A stretch of DNA of 64,000 nucleotides from Morchella semilibera (Eukaryota; Ascomycota; Pezizomycetes; Pezizales; Morchellaceae): positions 1,189,101 through 1,253,100 of the forward strand of contig WBVU01000016.1 in the NCBI GenBank assembly GCA_009192285.1, written 5' to 3'. Within the stretch, counting starts at the first letter, position 1. Each line of letters begins with the position of its first letter. The notes beneath the pieces were generated by a model. It saw only the letters and a program-made list of their open reading frames with translations, was not told where the DNA came from and made no database searches. Shown here piece after piece: positions 24,737 through 37,011 of this stretch. A program made the position numbers and the translations under genes.

Positions 24737-25978
24737 CTAGCGCCTTCCACCGCGGCCTCCGCGGAATCGACCACCACCCTACTATTCAATCAGCACAATT
24801 TTGGACTTTGTTGGGGAATAGAAAGAGATTCATACCTGGTTCTGTCCCTGGTTCTGACCTCCGTTTCCACCGTTATTGTTGGCGTTATTGTTATTATTGT
24901 TATTATTGTTCCCACCACCCTGGCCGACAGTAAACTTTGTACAATCGTCCTGGGCACCGCGCTGGGCGATCGGCATGAGAACAGGTTGATGGTTAGAAGC
25001 ACTCGCCATGGTGCAGACACGATAGAAGCCCGCCGGGAGCCCGCCTGTCACGGATGCTGACAATAGTCCATTCCCATTTCCAGCATCATTGATGCCCTTG
25101 AAGAATTCGAATTTTCCGGCATCGGGACTAATTGTCTGTCAGTGTCCTGGAGTATCGCATTTTTGGAGACTGAGTAAACATACGCATTATTAGGTGTAAG
25201 GCTGCCACCCAGGTCCTGGACCGTGACATGTGTATGCCCCACTACCTTTCCGCCTTGGAGTGCTTGAGGTGCTGCATAGTATGTATTCGCAGGGTTTGTG
25301 AACGATCCGGCCTGCAGATTTGTGACCTGGACTTCTATATCGAAATCTGTATTGGCTGCAATATCTTGGCCTGGTTGAGGGTTTGTGATGATTGACGATA
25401 CCATATTCTGAGTCGATGGGATATCACCCATTACTATTAACTAATTAGATGTATTTTACAACTTGGGGGGCTGGACCGAGCTGCTTCTGCGTACCGATTC
25501 CATTGCAGGAGCCGCCCTGAACCTGAAGACCGTTGGTAAGTGTTTTCCCAGTGCAGAAGTTTATGAAGTTTGCGTTATCGGTAGCGGAATCAGCTTGGGC
25601 CGGATCATCGCCGGCCTCCTGACCAGTCAAGGCGGAGTTTGATTGTACATTCGCCGGGTTGAGGGTAAGTTTCGCTGCGTTGTTATTGTTGTTGTTATTG
25701 TTGTTATTGTTGTTCTGGTTATTTTGATTGTTCTGATTGTTCTGATTGTTCTGGTTCTGGTTCTGATTCTGGTTGTTCTGCCTGTTATTATTTTGATTGT
25801 TCTAGTCATAGTCAGGAGTTTTTTGTCAGGATTAATTTGTCTAGAGAGAATTTCAAGTAATTACCTGTCTTCTATCAACCAGTCCCCGTGCATGAACATT
25901 TGATGGTATATACGCATTTACGACCGAAATAAACCCCAAAGTCGCCAGGAAAAGGGCGTAAATATTAGGGATAAGCAT
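24737..25978 (-). CDS. secreted Asn/Gln-rich fungal surface protein with RGG-like tail
   Basis: Exons 25978-25865, 25801-25495, 25433-25184, 25127-24836 and 24778-24737 encode 334 aa. Seen: a signal peptide (MLIPNIYALFLATLGFISVV, then NA), a dibasic site DRRQ at about 35-38, an Asn/Gln tract at about 39-77, then the conserved core: FCTGKTLTNGLQVQGGSCNG, MGDIPSTQNMVSSI, NTYYAAPQAL, VVGHTHVTVQDL, FEFFKGIND, SASVTGGLPAGFYRV and NHQPVLMPIAQRG. The core matches a widespread fungal extracellular family of unknown biochemical role, sometimes mislabelled as a ribosomal S17-like protein. A second Asn/Gly/Gln tract precedes a final 13-residue exon GGGRFRGGRGGRR. All four introns are 56-63 bp; the 25434-25494 junction was picked (GTACGC donor) because it restores the family spacing GSCNxxxMGDIPS. 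Confidence 0.85.
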
Positions 25979-27483
25979 GGCTTATGGGGAAAGAATGAAC
26001 GTATATATAAGTCGTAAAAAACCAATAGAGAGAGATAACGATCAACGTAAATCTCGTCCGGCGAGCAAAACCACAATACAAAAGCTAAGAGGAAGAGCAG
26101 AAAGAAGGAAGAAATAAAAGAAAGAAACCCCCTTTCGAATAATGCAGGACAGATAACGCGGTGTTAAATCAAATGAAAAAGGTGAAGGCGAGGGTTTTCC
26201 TCTAAATATCAAGTGAAGAGCAAAAGTCCCAAGACGCTTGGCATGCTGTGGTTTTGGCGCTCTCCTAGGCCTTGTCTTCACACCTGGTACAGAATATTTC
26301 ATGATTGATGTTGAAACTGTCTATCAAGACTATAACGTATCGGGTCTGTTTCGTAGGAGTCAGCCATGTATGTTCAAGAAGGCCCTCTATGCGTGGTATA
26401 CAAGGGATGAGGTGTTGGCTCGGACCAGGCGGATCTGTAAGCTTTCCCTGGCTTGGATGGTGTCAGAGCTTTCTCTACCAGTAAGGAAAAAGTTAACGTT
26501 GCCAAGCTGCATATCTAGGCGCGCTCTACAAAACGTCTTCCCAGCCAGTTGGTAGCAGGCTAGGTTACAGGTTGGGTTGGGGTTTCAACCTGACACTTAA
26601 TCCTTGTAAGCCAACCACAACCACACAGGAAGGGGAATGGAGCAGAAGTGAGGAGCGTCACTGTCGCGTGGGAAATACAAATCTGAAAACCTTATTTCTT
26701 TTCTTTCCGTAGTTTTGGCAGTTGCGAACCACCCCTTATGCATGATCAAGCAAGCATGTCAGCATGCACTACTCCCTGTTACTACTCACAAGAATCTTAC
26801 AAGCTTCAAAAGGGACCCCGTTATAAAAACCAGTGCACCTCCTTGTTACCCCATTGCCATTAATCTGAATACCTGCTTAGTTTCCTGCAAAGCGCATGAA
26901 ACTTGGAAGCCTAGCACATTAACATGTATGTACCAGGCGCTAAGGGGATAAGAACTACACTATTGGAATTATGTGGCTCTAACAGCGTCCGCCACCATTG
27001 TTCGTATCTCAATTGGGCAGCAAACGAGGACAGAAACTCCTGCCTGCAGAGTAGACCAAACTTCCTTTATGAGATCCTCGGGTTCTAGGTCAAGTTTATG
27101 ATATTATTAATCTGTTTATACACTGGGTGTGTGCCTTCCCTGAAAGAACCGGTTGTCTTTGGCTAAGTGTCCCGTTTCTGCGGTGGTAATGTTTAAGGGA
27201 ACGAAGAAAGAGCTACGACGTACTCGAAACGTGGCCAACGTTTTTGAAGAGCATCTCATAGTAGCCGCTTTTCCCCTCAACCCGGTTCTCCGAAATGAAC
27301 ATTATTAACTCAGTCATAGAAGGATGCTTGAGTTCTGGTGAGTAATGAGGTGGAGTCTAGACAGAAGTAGAGGACATCAAGAAAATTCTCTGGCAGAAAT
27401 TGCTTGTCCCATGAACTTTAATGTTAAAATAGTAACTTTAAATTGAACTCTAATAGCCTCACCCTTCATACAACTAGGACATG
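25979..27483. other. intergenic region
   Basis: No supportable gene between the secreted-protein promoter and the 3' end of CHL1. Several ORFs here begin at non-ATG codons and show no family resemblance. Confidence 0.5.
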
Positions 27484-30400
27484 TTACAGCGCCCTTTTCT
27501 CTCTGAAAAACCTACCAAAGCTTGCCATGACATCCGAGAATGGCTTATCTACTCGGTCTCGGACTAAACCATTCTGTATCCACCCGGGAAGTTTCGAAGC
27601 TATCCTATCAGTTGTGTAGCGTTTATCAAACAAGGTGATAACAGCATAGTCTTCACGGTGTCTGATAGCTCTTCCAATACTTTGGTTCACCGCTCTCATA
27701 CAAGCGTTGTCATAGAACTCACGTCCAGCAGCTTTGGCAATCGCTTCCAGTGCAGAGGCAGATGGTATATCCTCACCTGGTCTTGCCAGGTGAGTGTCAC
27801 GGGCAACCTTTTCTACATGTTCTAGGCGCGCCCGCCACTCGGGGGTATTGCTGTTTGGAAATGGAAGGCCGACCATGATTATTCCCCTACCTAGACTGTA
27901 TTTTTGTTAATTTTTTGTTAATCCTCTCTTTATTAGCTACTGGCTAAACGTACTTGTCATTGAAATTAATTCCCTCTGACATCTTTCCTCCGACAACCGA
28001 GAGTAAAAGGCCACCTTTCCCGGAGTCGATTGCTTGTGCGTAGTCTTTGAGGGTGTCTTCTACACTGCTGCCATCATTTGATTCTCTAAATACCTGGGAG
28101 AGCGTCAGATTACCTCCGTTACTTGGATTGGGGATTGAATACAGTTTTCCTATCTGCAAGTCTTTCCCAAATAGACTTACCCATAGCCCCAGCCTTTTTC
28201 ATCCATTGGGATATAACATATTCCAAATATGCATAACTAGGAAAGAAGCAAACAATTCCATATGGAATAACAAGGCATAGATTGATAATAGCTCTACCCA
28301 AGTCTTCGATCTATAAGAATGCTTAGCATTGATATTAAAGCTTTTTGAATGATAGGGTAAGCACCATTGCAGGAAGCATCCGCTTCTCGAAAGTAAACTC
28401 GAATTCCCTTCCACTGGGCCCCCTTGTAACAGGCAATGCTACTAAATTTTCCTTTGGTATGACGTGACCACATGAAAGTGTGCGAATCTTTTCTTTTGGT
28501 AAGTACGGGAAAAGGTGCGTCATGTAATCATTCATCTAAGATCAACATTGTCAGTGTTTTACTCATCATATAAGGAGATAGGGCAGGTCTATCTATTACC
28601 GGCTCCATAGTACCCCCAGCTAATATTACTGCTCTTGCCTCCTCCACAATTTCTTTAAAGTGATAAGCAGGGTCCAGCAGCATGTATCGGAAACAAGCTT
28701 CTCTCTCATCTTCACTCTTCCCGTAAAATACTCTCCCTTCGGCTGATGGGTTAGTCAAAGCTAAAAGGAAACCTTGAATGTGCGTGAGAGTTGGTATTGA
28801 CACGGTGGATATATTCTCGCCCATAGCCTTTTTGTACGGTTTTTCCTGCTCTTTGGTCGTGATATGAGCCACATACCCTTCAACCTTCCTCGCAAGTTTA
28901 CTTTCATTTAAGTATCTTTGAAGCTTAAAAAAGTTGATCTGATCCATGCCATTCATTGCGAGTAGGTCTCCGGTAATAACCACCCCCTCGCCTCCTTTCC
29001 TTCCCAACTCCTTCAGATAAGAGATTAGTGTACTCAAGACCCGAGATACTTGCATTACATAGACCTTGTTTTTGCCCTTCAACCGATTCCGAAACTTATT
29101 GAGATAGATTTCAAGCTGTGCCTGACAGCGCTCGAGTTGGCTGAGTGATACATTAATTGAGTAAATTGATGAAATAGCATTAATAAGATTGTGGGCTTCA
29201 TCAATGATTACTATGTGCCCTCTGAGAGAAAGACCGAGTGCTTCCCGGGCTGATTTCTGGAGAAGAAGGGGATACGGTAGGGTCACGATCTAGAAACTTT
29301 CAGTAATTAAGATTTGACTGGTGACGAACGGCGAAGATTTATACCTCGGTTGGTTTTATCGTAGGTCTAGAAGCATAATAAGGGCAAATACCCATCTTTC
29401 TACCCAGGGAAGCCAGCTCTTCGATATCACGAATTTTTGCAAGTGTATGGTCCCGGAAGTCTCTAATAAGTACCTTGTCATGCTTTTCGGGGAGAAACTG
29501 ACATCGTGATTCTTGAGTGCCTTATTGGTAGAAATTAGACTATATTCCCTGCTTCTTATGAACAAAACTCACCAGATCTCTGTAGCTCTAAACATCTCTC
29601 ATTTATCGCAGTAGGGTTGGAGAGTTTTGTAACCTTTGGGTTTATACAGAGATTTTTCCGGGATCCGAGAGGGAGATGTTTTATTTCCCCCTCACAATCC
29701 ACTAAACTATCCTCAGGACCTTCCTGTATGAACGAAGGTGGGAACTTCACACGACGAAGTTCGTTGATGAATTGTGTTAATTGAGAATGAGTCCGGGAGC
29801 AGTAAAAGATCTATAAAACAACAATAAATCTCAATTAGCACTTACCCAAGCCTTTATATTCCCATGTACTTACTTTAATCTCATCGGGTATTTCCAAATC
29901 TTCATCTTTAACATCCGTTTTCATGGGGATACCGAGTCTATATCCTTATTAACCCAAGTTCAGGCATCTCCCAAGCCTTCTTACCTCCTCATCATTTCAA
30001 CCACAGCTGGAGAAAAATCTCCACTACTGCTTGAGTTAGGGTCGTCCCCCTCATCCTCACTATTATATTCGTCCAAAATAAATTGCGCATCTTCATTGTT
30101 ATCTCCATCAATTTCAACCTCAAGCTCCCCTCTCTGTGTGCAAATGTGTAAGTAAAGCTCTTGATCAGGTGTGTCTCAGGAGTGTAGAGATATGATATTG
30201 TACCCTTTTCTTTGCCCTGATCCCCTGAATACCAGACTCTGATCCCTCTTTTTCTTTCCGCTCTTTCTCGCGTATCTTTGAGAGCCGAGCTTCTAGTTCT
30301 GCTTTTTCTTGGAGCAACTTTTCTTTTTGTTGTTTCTTTGCAAAAGTTCGCACCCAATCTGGTCCACCGGTAGTGCTATCTTAAACAGAGAATTAGTAAC

Positions 30401-30782
30401 AACTTACACATTAACTTAACCAAAAGAATACCTTTATCGATCTCTGCGAGGCGGGCTTCGAGGGATTTGGTTTTGTGATCCCTGAGCCAAGTAAGGGAGC
30501 CACATATCAGGCTCAATGATTTACCCTGTACATTATATTTTTTTACCTGTTAGCGGTATATAACCTCGACTCTTTCTTGCCTTGTTCACGCACAGTTCCT
30601 ACATCAAAAGTCCGATTAGTACTAAGATAACGAAATACCGATTGCGAGAGAAACATGCCTGTTGGTGACTCAAAAATACCGATGCAACCATCTTCAATGG
30701 CTGAATAGACTGCATTCATAAAATCTAACTGGATGGGATATGGTGTATATGGATGATGGAAGTCTCGCTCGGGATCCGCCAT
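27484..30782 (-). CDS. CHL1: ATP-dependent DNA helicase CHL1 (DDX11-like, XPD/Rad3 family)
   Basis: Thirteen exons: 30782-30659, 30598-30594, 30525-30432, 30379-30204, 30133-29985, 29937-29874, 29810-29573, 29520-29345, 29289-28600, 28535-28365, 28310-28143, 28093-27954 and 27895-27484; 868 aa, close to yeast Chl1. Motifs: Walker A SPTGTGKS at 39-46, four putative Fe-S cysteines C259, C277, C290 and C329, DEAH at 372-375 ([12 protein letters not shown]), the [13 protein letters not shown] and GLPFPN blocks, and motif [12 protein letters not shown]. The family is a 5'-3' Fe-S helicase needed for sister-chromatid cohesion and replication-coupled repair. Oddities: exon 2 is only 5 nt (GAACT) and supplies part of GTGK; intron 1 has a GC donor (CAG|GCATGT). 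Treating introns 1-2 as one intron creates an immediate stop, so the microexon is needed for an intact Walker A. Confidence 0.95.
30594..30598 (-). other. CHL1: 5-nt microexon of CHL1
   Basis: The sequence GAACT lies between an acceptor GATGTAG with upstream CTAAT and a donor GTGCGT whose intron has CTAAC and ends TACAG. It supplies the second and third bases of a Gly codon and a Thr codon, giving SPT-G-T-GKS across three exons. Confidence 0.8.
30599..30658 (-). other. CHL1: GC-AG intron 1 of CHL1
   Basis: A 60-bp intron with donor CAG|GCATGT, branch CTAAT and acceptor GATGTAG. No GT donor in the right phase is available, and the phase is fixed by the Walker A codons. Confidence 0.8.
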
Positions 30783-33700
30783 GCCTTTTATCTGATCCTA
30801 GGGACTTGATAATGGTCACTGGTGGTGGTTGCCGAACTTGGAACGGAAACGCGTTGCTTCCAAAAGGTCACGTCGCAGGCGCAACGCAACTGCACGCACA
30901 TGAACTTACAAATGCCAGAAGAGGGGGATCAAGAATATCAAGAATGATTCAAAAAGTAGGATGATTTTCAATTGATTGGATCTTAAACTGCGCCAAATAT
31001 TGCATATTTGATAAGATAAAAGAGTTACACGTCGTGAATAACTCAGCAATTCAGATTAGTAATGCCCTAAGTAGTTGTTGCCAAGGAAAGATGATCTGAT
31101 TATCTTATCATCAGTCTGAGATAAAGCCTCTGCTGGAATTAAAATGCCGCCTACTTGTCTAAACCATGAATACATGTAGTGTTTGAATATGAGTAACTAC
31201 AGTACTGGAAACGGGTAGAAACTGACTACCGTATTCCAGTCATTACCCTAGATCCTGTAATGCGGGATCGATATGGTATTCTACCTAAAACCGATATCCC
31301 TAACTCAATACCGTAGCCCAACGGTTACACTTTTACCCCCATTTCCGGGGCTGCACTATGTAGAACGAAGTGGCCAACCGAGCAATCTCAAAAATCGGAT
31401 CCCAAAATTCTAGCCACCTTGAAACTCAAAGGGTGGGGGGCCGGGGAGGCGTCGAGGGGATTATTAGGTATAAGTACGTGTCACAACACGTACACTCCAG
31501 ATAGGAAATCCTCACCAATTTTTCCAGGCTGCAATCTCATGTGCCAAGGAGACTTCTAAATCTCATACGTAAGTGGTTAACAGATAGAGGGACTGACTCC
31601 AAACCTATATGTAGTGATCTGAAATCCACGCATGCGCAGCTTTGAACCTTAGATCTAGATATATATCATCTGCTGGCCAGTACTACTCATAGTCACAATT
31701 CTCCAGCTGTTTATATACGTACATCTGTCACTTACACGGATAGATTCAACTCCTTAACCGCGGGTATTGCCACAACTTCACAGATTGTCACTCGATTATA
31801 TTATCGTTTCGATAATCACGTGAAATCAAGCTGCGTGAGTTACTTTCTGGCTACTGAGGTTGGAGAGGACGCTCCTTTGTACCTCTGATTAGATTAGTAC
31901 ACGCATTTATAAGCCGACATAAAAGAGTAGAGGGGTGGCGGGGCAGAGGACATGGCGAGGCGAGACGATTACATGTAGGGCCTGTTTGGGCTCGGCCTCG
32001 ATCAGTCATGATCTAGGTGTAATTATAGGGGTTAAATACGGAATATTCTAGCTTTTGGTATTTGAATTGAGATAGTTAATTGTAAGTGTCAAGGCCGATA
32101 TAATCTAGGAGATTCTGGAACGGAAGAACGTACCCCCCTTAATTGACTACAATCTACGCGACCTACCACCACTGGCGGACTATTGTCATGGTCTTGTGTC
32201 CCTATACTTCAGATGTAATCTGAACCCAAACGGGCAACTACATGTAGGTAGTAATTGGATCCTGAGCCTTCGATTGGAGTCTTGTATGGAGCCTCCGTCT
32301 CGCCATCCCACCCTTCTAATGTAGTGAAAAATGAAATAACCACTCTACCACAAGATGTGATAGTAGATGCCAAGAAAAACCCGTATCCGTAAAAGAGTCA
32401 TTTGATCTTACTAGGCACATATGAATGCAGCAGGTCTAAATAAGCTTTTCGAATACCTACGCCCAATCCACGCCTTCAATAAACAATGACCGAGAAAACA
32501 ACATCCACTGAGCCAACCTAAGATAGTTACCTGTACTTATGTAGCCTGACGCAATAATGTATGGAATAAATATATGTTTTAAACAGAGGAGCTTATGAAA
32601 ACAGACCTTTCCTATCGACGTTTAGAGTGGTTTTCTTGGCCGCAAAACACGTGCTAGAACTAGGGTTAGACGGTAGTCTTAACCTTAGGAATAGCAGTTT
32701 CTACATATATGCGACTTGGCCATAAGAACCCCGCCTGGTCTTCCACCAAAGGTGAACGACTAGACAAGAGTGGATCCGGACCAATCAAAAGACTTGAATG
32801 CCTATTACGTGACGAAGGAGGCAGGTATGGATGGTTTAGTTTATCTTCATGATATGCATAATACTCCATGCTATAGATTTCGGGTAAAAAGAATGCAAGC
32901 TTCAGTCCTACACTTATTTCCTGGGGGATGCAGGGTCCATATGTAAATACATGTAATATTGGAATGATGGATATTCCCACCGTTGATCTCACCGCAGCAC
33001 TCTCTAGAGTAAAGGATGGATGTAGGTATGCCGCCGGTTATCGATTCCCGACCAGCTTTATGAGTGGGGGTGATTCTATGTCTCAATTACAACCTTAGTA
33101 GTCTTACGAACTGGGTGTTGGAGATGGAGCGCTCGGTGATGATCGAAGTCGAAGGCTCAATCATACGCATCTTGATTAGCACCATCTCCGTAACGTTCCG
33201 TGTACTGCTATCGGCGGGGCAGTTCTTGGGAGCTCGTCGGTACTATGACTAAATTGGATCTAAGGACCGCAGGCCTTGAAGATACGGTTAGAAAAAGCAG
33301 CGATCGAGGCTGAACTATGATATTCAGGTGCTTCGATCGTAGAATACTGACAGCTGTACACGCGGTGGATTTCAGAAGATCGTTTACATGTATCTTAGGG
33401 CGTAGCAAAATCTAATGGCAGGGGATGTCATTTCATTTATGTCCCTATGGATTGTAGATACATGTAGTATACGTACATGTATATCAGCTATAGAGCTACA
33501 TCATCCATACTTACAAGATGTACGGCTGTACCTCTTGTAGCCTTGATAACATCCACATGATTTTAAGCGAAGTGATAGCCGATACGATGAGCATGGCTAT
33601 GAACGACCCAACCGACGTTACTCCGGCCCAGTGTGCGTCCCGGGCAGTGATGGCGGCGGGTGCCTGGTGTAAAACCATAAATGTAACTACGTAGCATGTA

Positions 33701-34027
33701 AGTTGACCAACCAGAGTCTCGATCAAATAGCACCCTAGCTCTGCCGGAAACGGGTATCCAGAATTCTTCTCTCTACAGTATTGAAAAACATCTCCTCGTT
33801 TATAAAAATGTATCCACGGGAGATGCCATCACACGAACTATGACATTAAAATACCCGCCAAGAACTTCGAACGAGTATACACCGTGGATAAGGTGTGACG
33901 TAAATGATGGTAATGCAATTGGTTTACTCCACGATGAGCTTCAAAAGGGTTCTCATCTTCCACGTCCTAGGACAGAGAGCGAGCCTTTCAGTTGTTTCAG
34001 GTTTCGGAATAACAAATTTCTGGAATA
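30783..34027. other. long intergenic region
   Basis: About 3.2 kb between the divergent CHL1 and 34.0-kb genes with no convincing gene. It has TACATGTA sites near 31171, 31971, 32239, 32949, 33387, 33461 and 33474, and an 18-mer (TCACAGATTGTCACTCGA, near 31780) repeated near 59378. A minus-strand open stretch near 33815-33511 is hydrophobic-looking but has no ATG. Confidence 0.5.
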
Positions 34028-35521
34028 ATGGTGTCTACCCGCAAATCCACACGCCCCTCCTCCAGCCTCAGCGAAGAGCCTGATACCACCTCTCCCACAA
34101 AGCCAAGTGCTGGTCGTAAGAGAAAGACCGAAGAAAGCGCGCCTGAGCCGGCTAACGTCGGACCAGAACACCCTGCAAAGCAAGCCAAAAAAGCTACTGT
34201 GGAAGATGGCTCTGAAATGGAGGGAGAGAGTAGCCCGAAGCAAACTACACTCCATGGCGCGCTTAAGCGGGAAGAAGATGCTACCGAGGACGTGATTACT
34301 GAAGAACCAAAAGGCAACGAAGAGGCGCAGAACCAACCCCGTGAGGACGAAGAGCAGCTACAAAATGAATCCAAGTGCGCCATCACCGTTTCCTCTGAGC
34401 GCGAGGGAAAAGTAAAAAAATCCCCGATCATGGAAAAAGGAATAATCTATTTCTTCTTCCGCCCAAAGGTTGCAGTTGATCACGCTGAGGGTATCGATGA
34501 TGTGCAGAGGAGTTATATAGTTCTTCGGCCCTTACCATTGGGCACTGAGCTGAAAGATGGGAAGATCGGGGATAGGGATAGTGAAGGTCACCATAGACTC
34601 ATCGCGATCCCCAAAAAGAAACTACCGGAACGTGGATACGAGAAATTTTTGTACGTTCTTTCTGTTAATCTGGTCATAGACTCCTGGAATTAGAGATGAT
34701 TGATTTGGTAATAGGACATTTGTAGAGGAGCCGAAAATCTCAGCGGCTGACCTGAAGAATCGGTTTTTGAAGGGAAGTACTTATATGACAAAGTCACAAG
34801 GGTGAGCAGGCATCCGCAACCCTGGGGCGCAATGCGTTGAATACTGATTATGCGCTCCTTAGAGAGCGAAAGAACTCACCTATGGAGCCCATTGGCGAAG
34901 GCATATATGCCCTTGCAAGGACTGAGGGGGAACGGTCAACTCATCTAGCTTACATCCTCACACTCCCGTCCACACCAGATGAACTTCAAAAAGACTTCGG
35001 CTTAAAATCGCGTGGATCGTTTGTTGTTAACGTGCGAAATCCTCAAACACCAGCTGCGCCTCAAGCAGGAATTTCGGACCCTGCTGAGTATTCTAAGGAG
35101 TGTGTATTACCCAAATCCCTGCTCTTGCAATAGCTGTTTCTATGTTAGAATAAAGCCTTTTGTGGATGGGTTATGTAGTGTGCATGGACGGCGTGATACA
35201 GCTGCCGAGATGGATATTTGAGACTTTATTGCTAACCTCAGACTTTCAACTACCTGTAGGATATTAGATGGGTTCCGAGGCCTGAAATGGGGCGCTCTAG
35301 AACCAAAGCATCTAGACTACAAGCACACAGAAGTGCTGTTTATTGGTGAGAGTGGGTCTGAAGTGCCGGGAGAGGGGGAGCACAAGGGCACTAGTGAAGA
35401 GATGGAGAAGCTGGAGGGCGAGGATGAGGTGAGGGTTAGACATCTTGAAGGTGATGGGGCTGTCTTTGCAGACTTGGAACTTGATAGGAAAGAATTTGGG
35501 GGGGTGGAGAGTACATGGTAG
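34028..35521 (+). CDS. conserved fungal protein, nuclear-looking, unknown function
   Basis: Exons 34028-34650, 34715-34801, 34863-35099 and 35260-35521 encode 402 aa. Seen: a disordered, charged N-terminus of about 135 residues (MVSTRKSTRPSSSLSEEPD; GRKRKTEESAPEPA; basic KQAKKA), then KGIIYFFFRPKVAVDHAE, DDVQRSYIVLRPLPLGTEL, RLIAIPKKKLPERG, MEPIGEGIYALARTEGERS, THLAYILTLPS, GSFVVNVRNPQTPAAP and ILDGFRGLKWGALEPKHLDY, with an acidic tail. The YFFFRPKV...RSYIVLRPLP pattern marks a Pezizomycotina family that databases often call 'BTB domain transcription factor'; I see no BTB fold and would not assign a function. The last intron is 160 bp, longer than the window's norm; its acceptor is fixed by KEILDGFRGL. 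Confidence 0.85.
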
Positions 35522-37011
35522 TGGTGGTGTGGGGATAATAAAAGGACTCCATTTTTTTTGGATAATAGTATGGCATGCAATCAGCAATAAGACAATACCG
35601 CGATTATGGCGTGTGTTGACTGAGTCAATGACTGAATGGACTAATTGGGAGCCGCCGTGCCTAGTGTAATTGTGGGGAGAAAAACAAAGCTGTGACCAGC
35701 ATGATCACTTCTAGGCATCTTTTGATGTGGCGTGCACAGGAAGGTACGGACGGATAACCACGTTTTACTTGTGTATACATCTCCATCTCTTTACCGGGGT
35801 TTGAAAATATTCCGGCGGTTTGGGAGTTGGTTATGTTTAAAGGAATGGAATTTTAAGATATCTATATGTTTAATGACCTTTAGTGACTTTATTTTTGTTA
35901 TGGAGTTTCCGAAATGGACTGGGTCTGCAGGGAAGAATCCCCATGTGCGAGGCGACTTTATGAAAGTTAATAGCTGGGTAGAAGAGTACTCACTTAGAAA
36001 TCAAATCCTATGCAGACCACCAGAAAAGCAAATATATAGCCTCTATGAAAGGAACTCGGCTTGCCTATTTCAAGTTCTTGGAAGTGACCCGCTAGAGTAC
36101 TGCAGAGTTGTCTTGAACTTGATGGGATCGTCTGATGGTTCGCTCCCCTAGAATGAGTTCAAGGTCTCGTATCCAACTCTCCCGTGAGACCTATGAAATG
36201 CTGGGATATGCAGCCACAGGCTGAACGTCATTGACTGCTTAGCAGCATTCAGGATAACAAAAGTATTGGATACCAGGAACCCTCCGATCACAATTCACAA
36301 ATAAAAAGTCTTTCTTGTCACTTCTGAAAAAGCAGGTGGTCGTTATCATCAGTCCAATGATACCGTATCTAGACAGCGCCTGGAACGTGGTCTATGAACC
36401 ACCCAATTTTGGTAAATTTGACAAGCGTCTGTTTCAATGACCTACCAATAGCTGTTCCGAATGGCACTTTCCCTCGTTTGGCGGCGGCTGCTCCAGCGCG
36501 CATGCGGCGCCGGGTTGTTGCTAAACTTTAGAGTGAAATAACTTTTTTTTTTCTTTTCCCGATGTTCGTACGTACTGCAGCTACTCGGGAGTTCTGAGTC
36601 CTGACGATAGCACAAACGGCCGAAGAGAGGTGGAACCCAACCATACAAAACTTTCGCTTTCAGTCCATCAACCAATTGACCTTGGAAATCGCTGTCTCTC
36701 CTTCAATCTCTTGGTTAATTCAGGTGGAGAACAAATCGCTTAGGCTATCTACCTGCACTATCGCAATCAACTTTGACAGACACACTCGCCTAAACACTTT
36801 CGCTGACACCCCTCCTCTCCCGGCGCATTCAACCCCCATGAGTATTTATCGGGTGTAAGTAAAAGTACTTGTACCCGGACATATCCATACCTCTTAACCC
36901 TCCATCCTTTCACCCACCATCATTCACCCCCCCCCCCCAAACCACCAACAGTAGACTACATTCTCTCATTTTATATTTCTATCCCAGGACTTCCTTATCG
37001 ACATCAACTCA
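35522..37011. other. intergenic region
   Basis: No supportable gene; a 139-codon open frame at 35732-36151 begins with GTG and resembles nothing known. The COQ1 upstream part contains a C tract at about 36929-36938 and pyrimidine-rich sequence, typical of fungal housekeeping promoters. Confidence 0.5.

Noticed and set aside
30526-30658. CHL1 as a pseudogene broken in Walker A.
   Set aside because: A single intron there gives a stop, but the microexon model restores the motif and the frame through 868 codons, and all other helicase motifs are intact.
32666-32992. 108-codon minus ORF in the CHL1 upstream region.
   Set aside because: No motif and no plausible splice partners; overlapping ORFs of similar quality occur on both strands.
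33511-33815. Minus-strand open frame with hydrophobic segments (YCREKNSGYPFPAEL..., VGSFIAMLIVSAITSL).
   Set aside because: It looks protein-like, but there is no ATG, no splice-supported upstream exon and no family I recognise; a frame of about 100 codons is possible by chance.
35732-36151. 139-codon plus-strand ORF between the 34.0-kb gene and COQ1.
   Set aside because: It starts at GTG, has no recognisable motif and lies in a region otherwise like 3' flank and promoter.
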